The notes beneath the pieces are model-generated. The model had not been told where the DNA came from, did not search any database, and saw nothing but the letters and a program-made list of their open reading frames with translations. A program made the position numbers and the translations under genes. Below, in pieces: positions 21,516-30,800 of a stretch of DNA of 64,000 bases (the first letter of the stretch is position 1; each line of letters begins with the position of its first letter). Source of the DNA: G963677085 sp963677085. Its GTDB lineage: Bacteria > Planctomycetota > Planctomycetia > Pirellulales > Thermoguttaceae. The stretch covers positions 1,736,001 to 1,800,000 of the forward strand of contig CAXXFH010000004.1 of the NCBI GenBank assembly GCA_963677085.2, given 5' to 3'.

Positions 21516-24173
21516 ATGTCTACGCCGACAGCCAATTGGCAACGCATCACTGTCTTGTTGCTGGTCCTTGCGTTGTTGGTTTGCTGTTTCTTCGACGCGA
21601 TGTTCCGCAACGGCTTATTCGCCTTTCGCGATGCGGCCCATTTCTATTATCCGTTGTTGAAGTTCGTCCAGGACCAATGGGCGGCCGGTCGGGTACCGTT
21701 GTGGAATCCCTATGAAAACCTGGGCCAGCCGCTGGCGGCCAACGCGCCCAGCAGCGTCTTTTATCCCGGCAAGCTGATCTTTCTTTTGCCCGTCTCGTAC
21801 GCCTGGGCATACAAGCTCTACATCCTCGGCCACGTACTGCTGGCAGCCGCCACAGCCTACCGTTTAGCCCGACATGCCGGCACCAGTGTCGCGGCGGCCG
21901 GCTGTTGCGCACTGTCGTACGCATTCTGCGGCAACGTGCTCATGCAGTACTGCAACGTGGTGTTTTTGGTCGGCGCGGCGTGGCTGCCGTTGGCCTTGCT
22001 TTTTGCCGATCGGATGTTGGAAAAGGGACGAGACGGCATGCGGCTACGGTTTTCGTCCGCCCTGTGTTTCGGCATCGTGCTGGCGATGATGACCCTCGGT
22101 GGCGACGTCCAAATGGCCTATAACGCCGGGCTACTGGCCGCGATCTATGCCCTGTTGCTTTGGTGGCAACAACGCGGATACGTCCGAAGCACAAACGCCG
22201 AAAACCCACCTGGGTGCCATGCCCACGCTTGCGTGGGCATGCCGGGCACTGCGAAAAACATGCCCACGCAAGCGTGGGCATGGCATCCGATTCGTGAATT
22301 GCGAATCGACAAAATCCTGGCCGCCCGACCGACCGTGCTGGCTGTGGCCGCCGCCGCCGCGTTTGTGCTGTCGGCCATTCAAGTCATCCCTTCGATGGAG
22401 TTCGCTCGACGCAGCAACCGGGCAGCAACGGCCGAAGTCGACTGGCTCGGACATATCGAAAACGGCACCCACGGCGAGCATGCTTACCATTTCAGCGTCG
22501 GACCCTGGCGATTGGCCGAATACGTTTGGCCCAATGTCGCCGGGCGGCAATACCCCGTGCATCGTCGTTGGCTCGAGGTAGTGCCGGCCGAGGGTCGCAT
22601 CTGGACGCCCACGCTCTACATGGGCGTGATTCCGCTGCTGCTGGCGCTGTCGGCCATGCGGTTTCGTTTGCGCCCTAACGAAAAAAGTGACGAGCCGGCA
22701 CAACCACCGCCAGCGGCTTCGCGCGACACCTGGTTAACCTGGTCGGTCGTGCTCGCCGTACTGGCCAGCTTCGGTTACTACGGCTTGGGGTGGATTCTGC
22801 TGGAGATCCACTGCGCCGGCGGCGGAGATCCCCACACGTTCACACTTTGCGGAGCACCGTTGGGCGGTCTGTATTGGCTGATGAACCACGTTCTGCCGGG
22901 CTACCTGTACTTCCGCTACCCGGCCAAATTGCTCGTGGTGGCCGCCGTGGGCCTTAGCGTGTTGGCCGCTCGCGGTTGGGATCGAGCCTTCACGGGACAA
23001 GCCACTCGGTTGCGCAAGGCGACCGCCGGGCTGGCGGCCGTCAGCCTGTTGGCGGCACTGGCTGCCGTGGGTGTGCGCCCCTGGTGGCACGAATGGATGG
23101 CTGGCGTGCGCGACAACGTCCTCTTTGGTCCCTTAGACGCCGCCGGCGCCTGGTGGGATTTGTTTTTGGCCTTCGTGCAAACTGCGGCCGTGTGCGGTCT
23201 TTTCTGGTGGCTGCTGCCAACGACTGAAAAACGCCCTCGCACCGACAACCGCAAAGCCTGGGCGGCCGTGGCGACGCTAGTGCTCGTGGCCGTCGACCTG
23301 GGCATGGCCAACCGTTGGCTCATCACCTGCGCGCCGCAAACGCTTTGGCAAACACCGTCGAGAATGGCCACCGCAATCCGCGAGCACGAAGCAGACAAAC
23401 ACGAGCAGATCGTCCGTGTATACCGCCATCCGCTTTGGACTCGGGAGGCGTGGGCCAAATCGGGCTACCGGCGGCGACTCGCCGAAACAGTGGCCTGGGA
23501 TCGCAATACCCTTTGGCCAAAGTACAACCTTCAGGTCCCGCTGGCGACGACCGAAGTCTCCGGCACAATGATGCTGGAAGACTACCGCCACTTTTTGTTT
23601 TTCGGCAGCGACGTGCCTGGCTTGCCGGGGAATGATGCGTCGGACAATGAGCCACGCCCGGCGGCTACTGTGTCGCATTACGCCATTTTACCCGGCGACA
23701 AGACCCTACCCTGCGGCATACGGCTGAACACCGACGTGCCCGACGCCACGGTCTGGTTCAACACGAGTTGTCTGCCCAGGGTTTGGCTGATCCGCGACGG
23801 TCGGGCAATCGTTCAACCGGAAACCCGTCAACACTGGACAATCGCCCACGACGAGCCAGACCGCGTGGTGATCGACGTCATGCTCCGCCGGCCGGCAACC
23901 GTGGTGCTCAGCGACCAATACTACCCAGGCTGGCAACTGACCGTAAACACCGACAATGACCCACCGCAATCGCTACCGATTCGCCGGGTGAATCGGGTGA
24001 TGCGCGGCGTCGACTTACCTGCGGGACACCATCGGTTGACGTACGTTTACCGCCCGACGAGTTTCTACGCGGGCGCGGCAATCAGCGCGGTCGGCTGGCT
24101 GGCACTGATCGGCACGATACTCGTACGGCGACGTTTCTCCCCTCTCCCCCGTGGGGAGAGGGGCCGGGGGTGA
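21516..24173 (+). CDS. YfhO-like polytopic membrane protein
   Basis: 885 residues with about twelve membrane helices. The N-terminus (FRNGLFAFRDAAHFYYPLLK ... GRVPLWNPYENLGQPLAAN) matches the YfhO/GT-C-like family, whose first extracytoplasmic loop carries the catalytic-type Asp of lipid-linked sugar transferases. The periplasmic C-terminal part is beta-rich (PDATVWFNTSCLPRVWLIRD ... LSDQYYPGWQLTVN). Substrate unknown; envelope glycan or teichoic-like modification is the family's general area. Two oddities: residues about 228-258 are encoded by a pair of inverted REP palindromes (PPGCHAHACVGMP ... MPTQAWAWHP), and the last residues (SPLPRGERGRG) are encoded by another palindromic repeat. It begins 38 bases after atpC and may be read through from the atp operon. 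Confidence 0.8.
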   Translation: MSTPTANWQRITVLLLVLALLVCCFFDAMFRNGLFAFRDAAHFYYPLLKFVQDQWAAGRVPLWNPYENLGQPLAANAPSSVFYPGKLIFLLPVSYAWAYKLYILGHVLLAAATAYRLARHAGTSVAAAGCCALSYAFCGNVLMQYCNVVFLVGAAWLPLALLFADRMLEKGRDGMRLRFSSALCFGIVLAMMTLGGDVQMAYNAGLLAAIYALLLWWQQRGYVRSTNAENPPGCHAHACVGMPGTAKNMPTQAWAWHPIRELRIDKILAARPTVLAVAAAAAFVLSAIQVIPSMEFARRSNRAATAEVDWLGHIENGTHGEHAYHFSVGPWRLAEYVWPNVAGRQYPVHRRWLEVVPAEGRIWTPTLYMGVIPLLLALSAMRFRLRPNEKSDEPAQPPPAASRDTWLTWSVVLAVLASFGYYGLGWILLEIHCAGGGDPHTFTLCGAPLGGLYWLMNHVLPGYLYFRYPAKLLVVAAVGLSVLAARGWDRAFTGQATRLRKATAGLAAVSLLAALAAVGVRPWWHEWMAGVRDNVLFGPLDAAGAWWDLFLAFVQTAAVCGLFWWLLPTTEKRPRTDNRKAWAAVATLVLVAVDLGMANRWLITCAPQTLWQTPSRMATAIREHEADKHEQIVRVYRHPLWTREAWAKSGYRRRLAETVAWDRNTLWPKYNLQVPLATTEVSGTMMLEDYRHFLFFGSDVPGLPGNDASDNEPRPAATVSHYAILPGDKTLPCGIRLNTDVPDATVWFNTSCLPRVWLIRDGRAIVQPETRQHWTIAHDEPDRVVIDVMLRRPATVVLSDQYYPGWQLTVNTDNDPPQSLPIRRVNRVMRGVDLPAGHHRLTYVYRPTSFYAGAAISAVGWLALIGTILVRRRFSPLPRGERGRG
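22218..22282. repeat. Pair of inverted REP palindromes inside the YfhO-like gene
   Basis: CATGCCCACGC-TT-GCGTGGGCATG (22218-22241) and CATGCCCACGC-AA-GCGTGGGCATG (22259-22282) face each other across 17 bases. Both are perfect 11-bp stems. Same family (A) as 27593-27662, 38253-38276 and 48495-48561, all of which are intergenic. Here the reading frame stays open across both. Confidence 0.9.
24139..24163. repeat. Palindromic repeat forming the 3' end of the YfhO-like gene
   Basis: CCCCTCTCCCC-CGT-GGGGAGAGGGG, an 11-bp perfect stem followed by CCGGGGGTGAGGGG. The TGA inside that tail is the gene's stop codon. The unit resembles a repeat known from many bacterial genomes. It lies between convergent genes and could act as a bidirectional 3'-end structure. 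Confidence 0.7.
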
Positions 24174-24242
24174 GGGGACTGCCCCAGCAAGAGCCTTGCT
24201 GAAAAAACAGGTCCTCGCCGCCACACCTGCCGAAGACTCTCG

Positions 24243-25205
24243 TCAGCTACTCGACTCGACCGAGGCCACGGCTTCGTGGTTGGCGTCGCGCATCCTCAGG
24301 CCGGGTTTCTCCAGAGTCACCGTCGTGTCGGGTGGAACCGAAGCGGTTAGCCAGACGCTGGAACCAATGACCGAGTGGTGCCCTACGACCGTTTGACCAC
24401 CCAGCACGGTGGCGTTGGCGTAGATGATCACGTGGTCTTCGATCGTCGGATGCCGCTTAGTGCCGCGAACCAGCTTGCCTTCGTCGTCGACGGGAAAGCT
24501 CAACGCTCCCAACGTGACACCTTGGTAAAGCTTCACCCAATTGCCAATCTCGCACGTCTCGCCGATCACCACGCCGGTGCCGTGGTCGATGAAGAAGTAC
24601 TCGCCGATAGTAGCGCCCGGGTGAATGTCGATGCCCGTGCGACTGTGGGCCCATTCGGTCATCATCCGCGGAATAAGGGGGACTTTCAGTTGGTGCAGCA
24701 AGTGAGCCAACCGGTAAACGGTAACCGCTTCCAGGCCCGGGTAGCAGAAGATCACCTCGTCGTGGGATTTGCAGGCCGGATCGCCCTCGTAGGCTGCCTG
24801 GACATCTTTGGCCAATTGCCTCCGCAGGTTGGGCAACTGCTTTAAGAAGGCCACGGCTTTAGCTTGGCCAAGAGCTTCGAAGTCGTGCTTCTTCTGCGGA
24901 TCGCAGTTCAGGTTCTGGCCGGCATCGTGGCAAAGCGCCCGGGCGATTTGGCCAGTGAACTGGTCGTGCAGGCGATCGACCACATCGCCCACGTAATAGG
25001 TCACATTGCCCAGGTGCAAACCGTCGCGACGACGATAGCCCGGGTAAAGAATCTCCTTGAGGTCGTCCGTGGCCGCGATAATGGTTTCGTAATTGGGCAA
25101 CGGGCAGTGGCCCAAGTGGTTTATCTCGCCTACTTCGGCATAGGTGTCGACAATTCGTTCGGTGAGCGTCGGCAGGCTTTCTTTCAGATGAAGGTCGGTA
25201 GCCAT
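24243..25205 (-). CDS. cysE: Serine O-acetyltransferase (EpsC/CysE type)
   Basis: 320 residues from ATG at 25205 (MATDLHLKESLPTL), with GGAG about 10 bases upstream; the longer frame to 25334 shows no protein-like extension. Transfers acetyl from acetyl-CoA to serine for cysteine synthesis. The C-terminal left-handed beta-helix has DIHPGATIGEYFFIDHGTGV and VIGETCEIGNWVKLYQGVTL, with the catalytic His/Asp pair, then HPTIEDHVIIYANATVLG. The N-terminal 150 residues are helical and longer than in E. coli CysE, as in the EpsC-like subgroup. Convergent with the YfhO-like gene; no cysteine synthase gene nearby. Confidence 0.92.
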   Translation of the reverse strand: MATDLHLKESLPTLTERIVDTYAEVGEINHLGHCPLPNYETIIAATDDLKEILYPGYRRRDGLHLGNVTYYVGDVVDRLHDQFTGQIARALCHDAGQNLNCDPQKKHDFEALGQAKAVAFLKQLPNLRRQLAKDVQAAYEGDPACKSHDEVIFCYPGLEAVTVYRLAHLLHQLKVPLIPRMMTEWAHSRTGIDIHPGATIGEYFFIDHGTGVVIGETCEIGNWVKLYQGVTLGALSFPVDDEGKLVRGTKRHPTIEDHVIIYANATVLGGQTVVGHHSVIGSSVWLTASVPPDTTVTLEKPGLRMRDANHEAVASVESSS

Positions 25206-25793
25206 CTTAGAAACACTCCGGGTGGGACGGGGATTCGATACCGCGGCCCGTTGACAAAACAACGCTGGAAGCCGAATGCGGGGACAGAGACCGCGATGGT
25301 AAGTACGAACCGAAGAACAACTTTCCGTTTTCAAGGCAGAAGGCGAGGGCCGTCGCGAAACACGGCCCGGTGAATCGGCAAGTTATTTTCGGTCGATCCT
25401 AAAACACGAGCGACGGGTCCGGTCGTTAGACCGGACACATACAGAGACACGCAAAGACCGTCGAAAAGCTCGCATGCATCGCATTAATCCCCATGGGACG
25501 ACGGACTCGCCAAGCTAACCGCTACCCCTAAACCCGTCGGCAATCCGCCATCGTCAATTGCCGATACTTCGAATTGGCGGTTTCGGGTGGGAACGTGGCC
25601 TCGGTTGGCAAACCCAATAATTCGGCGGGGTCGACACGCCACCAGCCCCTCCACGGAGGAGACCCAGCACGTCGGTATCCCTCTTCTGCCAGAATCCTAC
25701 GCCGCAGAATCGGCAAATTCAACCCGTACGATATTTGTCTTCGGGCGGCGGCAGGGAGAAAGTTTATCGAATTCGACGGGCCATGGCTGCCGA
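25206..25793. other. Gene-free region with one strong hairpin
   Basis: GTCCGGTC-GTTA-GACCGGAC at 25417-25436 is a perfect 8-bp stem without a U-tract. Candidate reading frames in 25528-25793 are shadows of the neighbouring nadB composition and have no motif. Upstream signals for the minus-strand cysE should lie at 25206-25300, but I could not define a promoter. Confidence 0.4.
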
Positions 25794-27413
25794 CTACTCG
25801 TCGGTTTCCATATCGCGGCAAAACGTCGTGTGATGGTTGAATCGCTCGTCGTCCGTCTCGGGAAAATCGATTCGCACATGGGCACCGCGAGTTTCCTCGC
25901 GTCGCCGCGCGCCTTCGATCATCAGACGCGACAGGCAGAGCATGTTTTGCAGTTCCCAGCCCGTCGGATCGGAGAACTGCCGCACCAGCACATAGCGGCA
26001 CCAGCGGCTGATGTTGCCGGTCGCTTCGTCGAGCCCTTCGTAGTCGCGTTTCACTCCCACGCTGCGCCACATAAGGCTTTTCAACGAATTGCGGATGTCT
26101 TCAAGGTTCAACGGTTCGGTGGCCGGATTGATGCGCTGGTTCTCGACCATCAAAGCGCGAAAGGTGTCGTTCTTTTGCAAGGCTGCTTCCGATGCACCGC
26201 GCCCGACCAGCGCCCCGTAGACCAACGCCTCGGCCAGGCTGTTGGAAGCCAAACGATTCGCGCCGTGCAACCCACTGGAGGTTACTTCGCCGGCCGCCCA
26301 CAGCCCGGGCACGGTGGTGCGCCCGTCGGCGTCGACGGTTATCCCGCCCATCATGTAGTGGGCCCCAGGGCGCACCGGTATTTGGTCTTTGGTGATGTCC
26401 AGATCGAATTCGGCACACATGGCCGCGATGCTGGGAAATCGCGATCGCACCTTTTCCGGGTCGAGGTGCGTCATGTCGAGATAGACGCTCGTATGCCGGG
26501 TCTTCTCGATCTGTTCGACGATCGACTTGCTCACCACATCGCGGGGCGCCAATTCGCCGCGCGGATCGTAGTCGAACATAAAGCGGTGGCCCTTGCGATC
26601 GACCAGCCAAGCCCCTTCGCCGCGCGTGGCTTCGCTGATGAGTTGCCGTCCGCCGCCCGGGATATAGAGCACCGTAGGATGAAACTGCATAAACTCGACG
26701 TCGCGCAGTTCCGCGCCCGCCCGATAGGCCGCCGCCATGCCGTCGCCGGTAGCCACGTCGGGATTGGTCGTTTCGCGGTAAAGCTGCCCTGCCCCGCCAG
26801 AAGCCAGGATGACTTGCTTGGCCCAAACCATCGTCTTGCCGTGTTGGCCGTTCCACACCAGCGCCCCGCGGCATACGCCGTCGAGCGTTAAGAGGTCGAT
26901 CGTGAAGGTGTTTTCCCAGACGTCGACGTTGCCGGTCACCTTGATCTGCTGGATGACCGCCCGCATGATCTCCTTGCCTGTGGCGTCGCCATGGGCATGG
27001 GCCACGCGGTCGCACCCGTGGGCTCCTTCGCGTCCCAGGGCCAGCCGCTCGCCAACGCGATCGAACTGGGTACCCCAGTCGATCAGTTCGGCAATCCGCT
27101 TGGGCGTCTCATAGACCACGCGTTCGACGACCTTGCGGTCGCACAAGGTGCCGCCGGCGGCAAGCGTGTCGGCGATGTGGTCCTCGAAACGATCCTCGGG
27201 CGAAAGGACGGCCGCGATTCCGCCTTGGGCGTAAACGCTGTTGGACTGCTGCAGCCCGTCCTTGGTAATCACCAGGGCCGATAGCCGGGGATCAACTCCC
27301 AGCGCTGCCCGAAGGCCCGCCAATCCCCCGCCGACGATCAACACATCGGTGAAGAAGTGAGGAACCCGCTTCGGATGAAAGGTAACCAGATAGCGCGGAG
27401 TACGAACAGCCAT
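25794..27413 (-). CDS. nadB: L-aspartate oxidase
   Basis: 539 residues, ATG at 27413. FAD enzyme that oxidises L-aspartate to iminoaspartate, the first step of de novo NAD synthesis. FAD-binding DVLIVGGGLAGLRAAL near residues 23-38, then SNSVYAQGGIAAVL, the active-site region HPTVLYIPGGGRQLISEATR, RPGAHYMMGGI and the C-terminal FAD contact GLWAAGEVTSSGLHGANRLA. The C-terminal helical domain (LMWRSVGVKRDYEGLDEATG) is normal. nadA and nadC are not in the window. No Shine-Dalgarno is obvious before the ATG. Confidence 0.95.
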   Translation of the reverse strand: MAVRTPRYLVTFHPKRVPHFFTDVLIVGGGLAGLRAALGVDPRLSALVITKDGLQQSNSVYAQGGIAAVLSPEDRFEDHIADTLAAGGTLCDRKVVERVVYETPKRIAELIDWGTQFDRVGERLALGREGAHGCDRVAHAHGDATGKEIMRAVIQQIKVTGNVDVWENTFTIDLLTLDGVCRGALVWNGQHGKTMVWAKQVILASGGAGQLYRETTNPDVATGDGMAAAYRAGAELRDVEFMQFHPTVLYIPGGGRQLISEATRGEGAWLVDRKGHRFMFDYDPRGELAPRDVVSKSIVEQIEKTRHTSVYLDMTHLDPEKVRSRFPSIAAMCAEFDLDITKDQIPVRPGAHYMMGGITVDADGRTTVPGLWAAGEVTSSGLHGANRLASNSLAEALVYGALVGRGASEAALQKNDTFRALMVENQRINPATEPLNLEDIRNSLKSLMWRSVGVKRDYEGLDEATGNISRWCRYVLVRQFSDPTGWELQNMLCLSRLMIEGARRREETRGAHVRIDFPETDDERFNHHTTFCRDMETDE

Positions 27414-27563
27414 GGACGTGCGACGGCTTGAAATAAGGAGGGATACCAGGGGCCGGAGAATTACCTAGTGTACCGCGCGGAGAGATGGGACTCCAGGGTT
27501 AACGGCATGCAAGTGCTTTGCCAATTGTCGATTGACGGATGTTAGTGGCAGTTCGTATGCCCG

Positions 27564-27670
27564 TATTCGGCACTGGCGGGCAAGCTTGGGTGCCATGCCT
27601 ACGCTCGCCGTGGGCATGTTTCACCGGGAAATGTGCTACATGGCCACACAAGTGTGGCCATGGCACCCAC
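27564..27670. repeat. Composite REP element (families E and A)
   Basis: GGCACTGGCGGGCAAGC followed by GGGTGCCATGCC (family E edge), an imperfect family A hairpin at 27593-27617 and a perfect one, CATGGCCACAC-AA-GTGTGGCCATG, at 27639-27662, closing with GGCACCC. The outer GGGTGCC/GGCACCC ends are inverted. It lies in the 408-base gap 27414-27821 between two minus-strand genes; I see nothing else there. Confidence 0.8.
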
Positions 27671-27821
27671 TCAACCCGCCACCCGAAGCTTGGCACAACC
27701 CTAACACCCCCCAAGAAGTGTCCCGCACGAAGATCTCGGAGAAGCGCGATGAACTCGCCAACCGAAAGGCCGGCCCCCCCCGATTTGCCGTGCCAACGGC
27801 CGCGATACGCGAGAAACCGCC

Positions 27822-30800
27822 CTACCGCCCTTCGCCGGCCACGCCGCGGCTATAAGCGCGGTAGAGTTCCGACCAGTCGGCCGGGGCCTCGATGCGACGC
27901 GACTCGCGTTGCATGAGCTGATCGGTGCGAATGTTCTTGCCATCAAGCTGCGTGCCGCCAGGGCGCAAGCCCAGGCTTCGCAGGGCCTCGGTCAGATCGT
28001 GCCGGGCCTCCTCGCCTCGGGCACCTCGGGCTTTCGCCGAACGCTTCATCTGCTGCCAGCGTCGCGCAAACTCGGCCAACTCCTCGCGGCTCCAGCCCAA
28101 GCGGTCCAGCAACTCGGGATCGGGTTGCTGTTTGGCCAACTGGTCGCGGAGGTGCTCTAAGGCCAAATCGGTCTGCTGCTGGGCATACTCCAGGTTGGGA
28201 TCGGTGCCGCCGGGCTCGCCGCCCTCGCCGGGCTGACCGCCGGACGACCCGGGACGATCGGCGCCGCCCGTGGTTGGATTACCCTGTCCGTGAGCGCCGG
28301 GTCCTTTGGAAAACTGATCGCCGGGCGTGCCGCCGTTTTGCGGATTTTGCTGAGGCGTGCCGGGCGGTTGATTGTCGTTCTTTTGCCCGGCTTGACCTTG
28401 GCCCTCGCCTTGCCCGCCGGGACGTTGTTGCTGGCGACCGCTGCCATCGGCGTCGTTCTTTTTGGCCGAACGGCCGGTCTGCCGGTCGGTCTCGACCTGA
28501 TCGCCCGCCTTGCTGCCGGTTTCTCCCTCGCCCTGCGACTTTCCTTTGGAACCTCCCTGGTCGGCTTCCGTGTTGTTGCCGGCGGTTCCGGTGCCCGACT
28601 GGTTCGATCGCTGCCCACCGCCCTCCTGACCACCTCCGCTGCGATCGCCTGCCGTATCGCCCTTGGCATCCGATTGTTTAGGGCTCGTCGTAGGTGATTT
28701 ACCCTCTTCCGGCTTGCCCTCGCCAGGATTCTGGCCCGGATCGCTCGACTGTTTCTGGCGGTCGCGGTTGTCGTGTTGCGGCGAAGGGGTGCCTTCGCTG
28801 TCGGTCGACGGCTTCCCGCTGCCGGCGTGGCTCTCGCTCGACTCCGGATCGCCACCTTTCGCGTCAGGGCGTTCTTCGCCTTGCTGCTGGGCTTGCTGTT
28901 GGTTGGGATCGCCGTCGGCTCCGGTCGATTGGGCACCGTCGCCCTTGGTTCCCTCGGGTTTGCCGGCTTTCGGGTCGCCGGCGCCGCGGTCGTTCACCGT
29001 TTGCTCGCCCGGCTGCCGCTGGTCGCCCGACGGCTCACCCGACTGCGGAGAACGCGACGGGCCATTCATCTGCTGATCGTTCGATTGCTGGTTAGGCGAT
29101 GTTCCCTCTTGCGGCTGATCGCCGGAAGACTGGTTAGCGTCCTGCTGTCCCTCGGACGGCTGATCGCCTGCCGCCGAGTTGCCTTGCTGCTGGGCACCCT
29201 GAGGGCCGGCAGGCGATTGGCCGTCGTTCGGCTGGGTGCCGTCGCCGTTTTGTTGCTGATCGGCCGATGGCTTACCGCCACCTTGCGCACCGCCAGATGG
29301 CTGCTGGTCGCCCTTCTGTTGCCCGTCCGGTTGTTGGCCATCTTGCGGCTGCTCGCCGTTTTGGTTTTGCTCGCCGCCCTCGGGCTGCTGCTGATCGCCC
29401 TGGTTGCCTTGCTGCTGCATGTGCTTGAGGATTTCCTCGAACGCACCGCCCTCGTCGGTCTTGTCGATCGGCTGTTGCGCGCCTTCCCCGTTTTGGCCCG
29501 ACTGCTGGTCGCCCTGCTGCTGACCGTTATTTTGCTCGCCTTCGCCCGACTCGCCGTTTTGGCCTTCGCCTTTTTGACCCTCTTCACCCTGCTGGCCCGG
29601 CTGACTCTCGCCCGGCTTTTTCGTGTCGCCGGAATCCTGCGAGGCCCCCTTGCCCTGCTGATCGGCGTCCGGCTCGTCCGACTTCTGGTCGTCGGACGAC
29701 TGCGACTCCTCGGGCGATTGTTCCGGTGTCGGTTCCTCGCCCGGCTGCGGTGGCTGCTCGGGCGCGGCGGGGTCTTCCATTTCCGGCGTCTTAGGTCGAT
29801 GGTCGTCCGCCAGTTGATCATCCTCGCCGGGCGCCATACCGGGTCGCTCTTGCGGCTGGCCTTCGGGGTCGCGCAACGGGTTGCCATCACCGTTACCAGG
29901 TTGCTGCTGGGCCGGATCCTTGACCTCCGGGGCCGTTACCACGATCCACCGCTGCGCCGACAGAGCCCGGTTGGGCTCGGGCTGCTTGTTGTCCTCGGCT
30001 TCCACCCAGTAGGCCACGCGGTCGTCGACCTTCAGGCCCAACTTCGACGGCTCAAACGTATACGTCGCTTCGAACGGGCCGCCGTGCGTTTCGTCGAGCA
30101 ACGGCTCGATCGACAATCGCTGTTCGTCGAGTTCCGCACAGAGTATCACCTTGCTCAGCGCGAAGTCCGGGTCCTCGGCCTGAAGTTGGATGTCGACGGC
30201 TCCGTCCAGCGGCACGCGGACTTCTTCCTCCACCGGCGCCAGCAGTTGCACCTGCGGCGGCAAGTCGCGGATTACCTCGATACCGTAGCGAATGGGCCGG
30301 CGATTGACCGTACCGTCGACGTCGGCGAAGCGCACCTGATACGAGTCGTGCTCGGGCAGGTTGGGGTCGTCGGTGCTCATCCGTAGCTTGAATTGCCCGA
30401 CGGCATTCTGCCCGGTCGCCCTCATCTTCAACCCCTGGCGACCGTCGCAATTCAGGTCGATCTCGGCCCAACCGATTGGCTGATTGGCCGTGGCCGCTAC
30501 CGTGATCTTCGTTCCTTCGATCGCGCGGATGTCGCCCTGCCGCTCAACCACTCGTTTTCCCAGGCCGGTGTAGGCGGGATACTCGTATTCGACGCGGTCG
30601 ACCGTAATGGCCGGGGCCGTGCGGACTTCGACCTGAAAGCGCGCCGATCGGCAGTCGCCCGCCACGATACGGTATTCGACATCCTGCTGCAAACCGGAAT
30701 CGCTTGGCGGCAACCGGCACTCGTACAGGTACTTGTCCTTGGGCACGTTCATCTCGATCGTCGCGTCGACCGTCTGACCGTCGGCCGTCGTGTAGCGCAG

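Noticed and set aside
24190..24215. Possible intrinsic terminator after the YfhO-like gene
   Set aside because: CAGCAAG-AGC-CTTGCTG is followed by AAAAAA, not T, on the plus strand, and for the minus strand the T-tract lies before the stem.
25587..26891. 434-codon plus-strand frame
   Set aside because: Antisense to nadB; no ribosome-binding site or domain.
28773..30386. 537-codon plus-strand frame rich in Leu/Arg
   Set aside because: Antisense to the low-complexity centre of the DUF4175-like gene; the Leu/Arg string is the complement of Gln/Gly-type codons.
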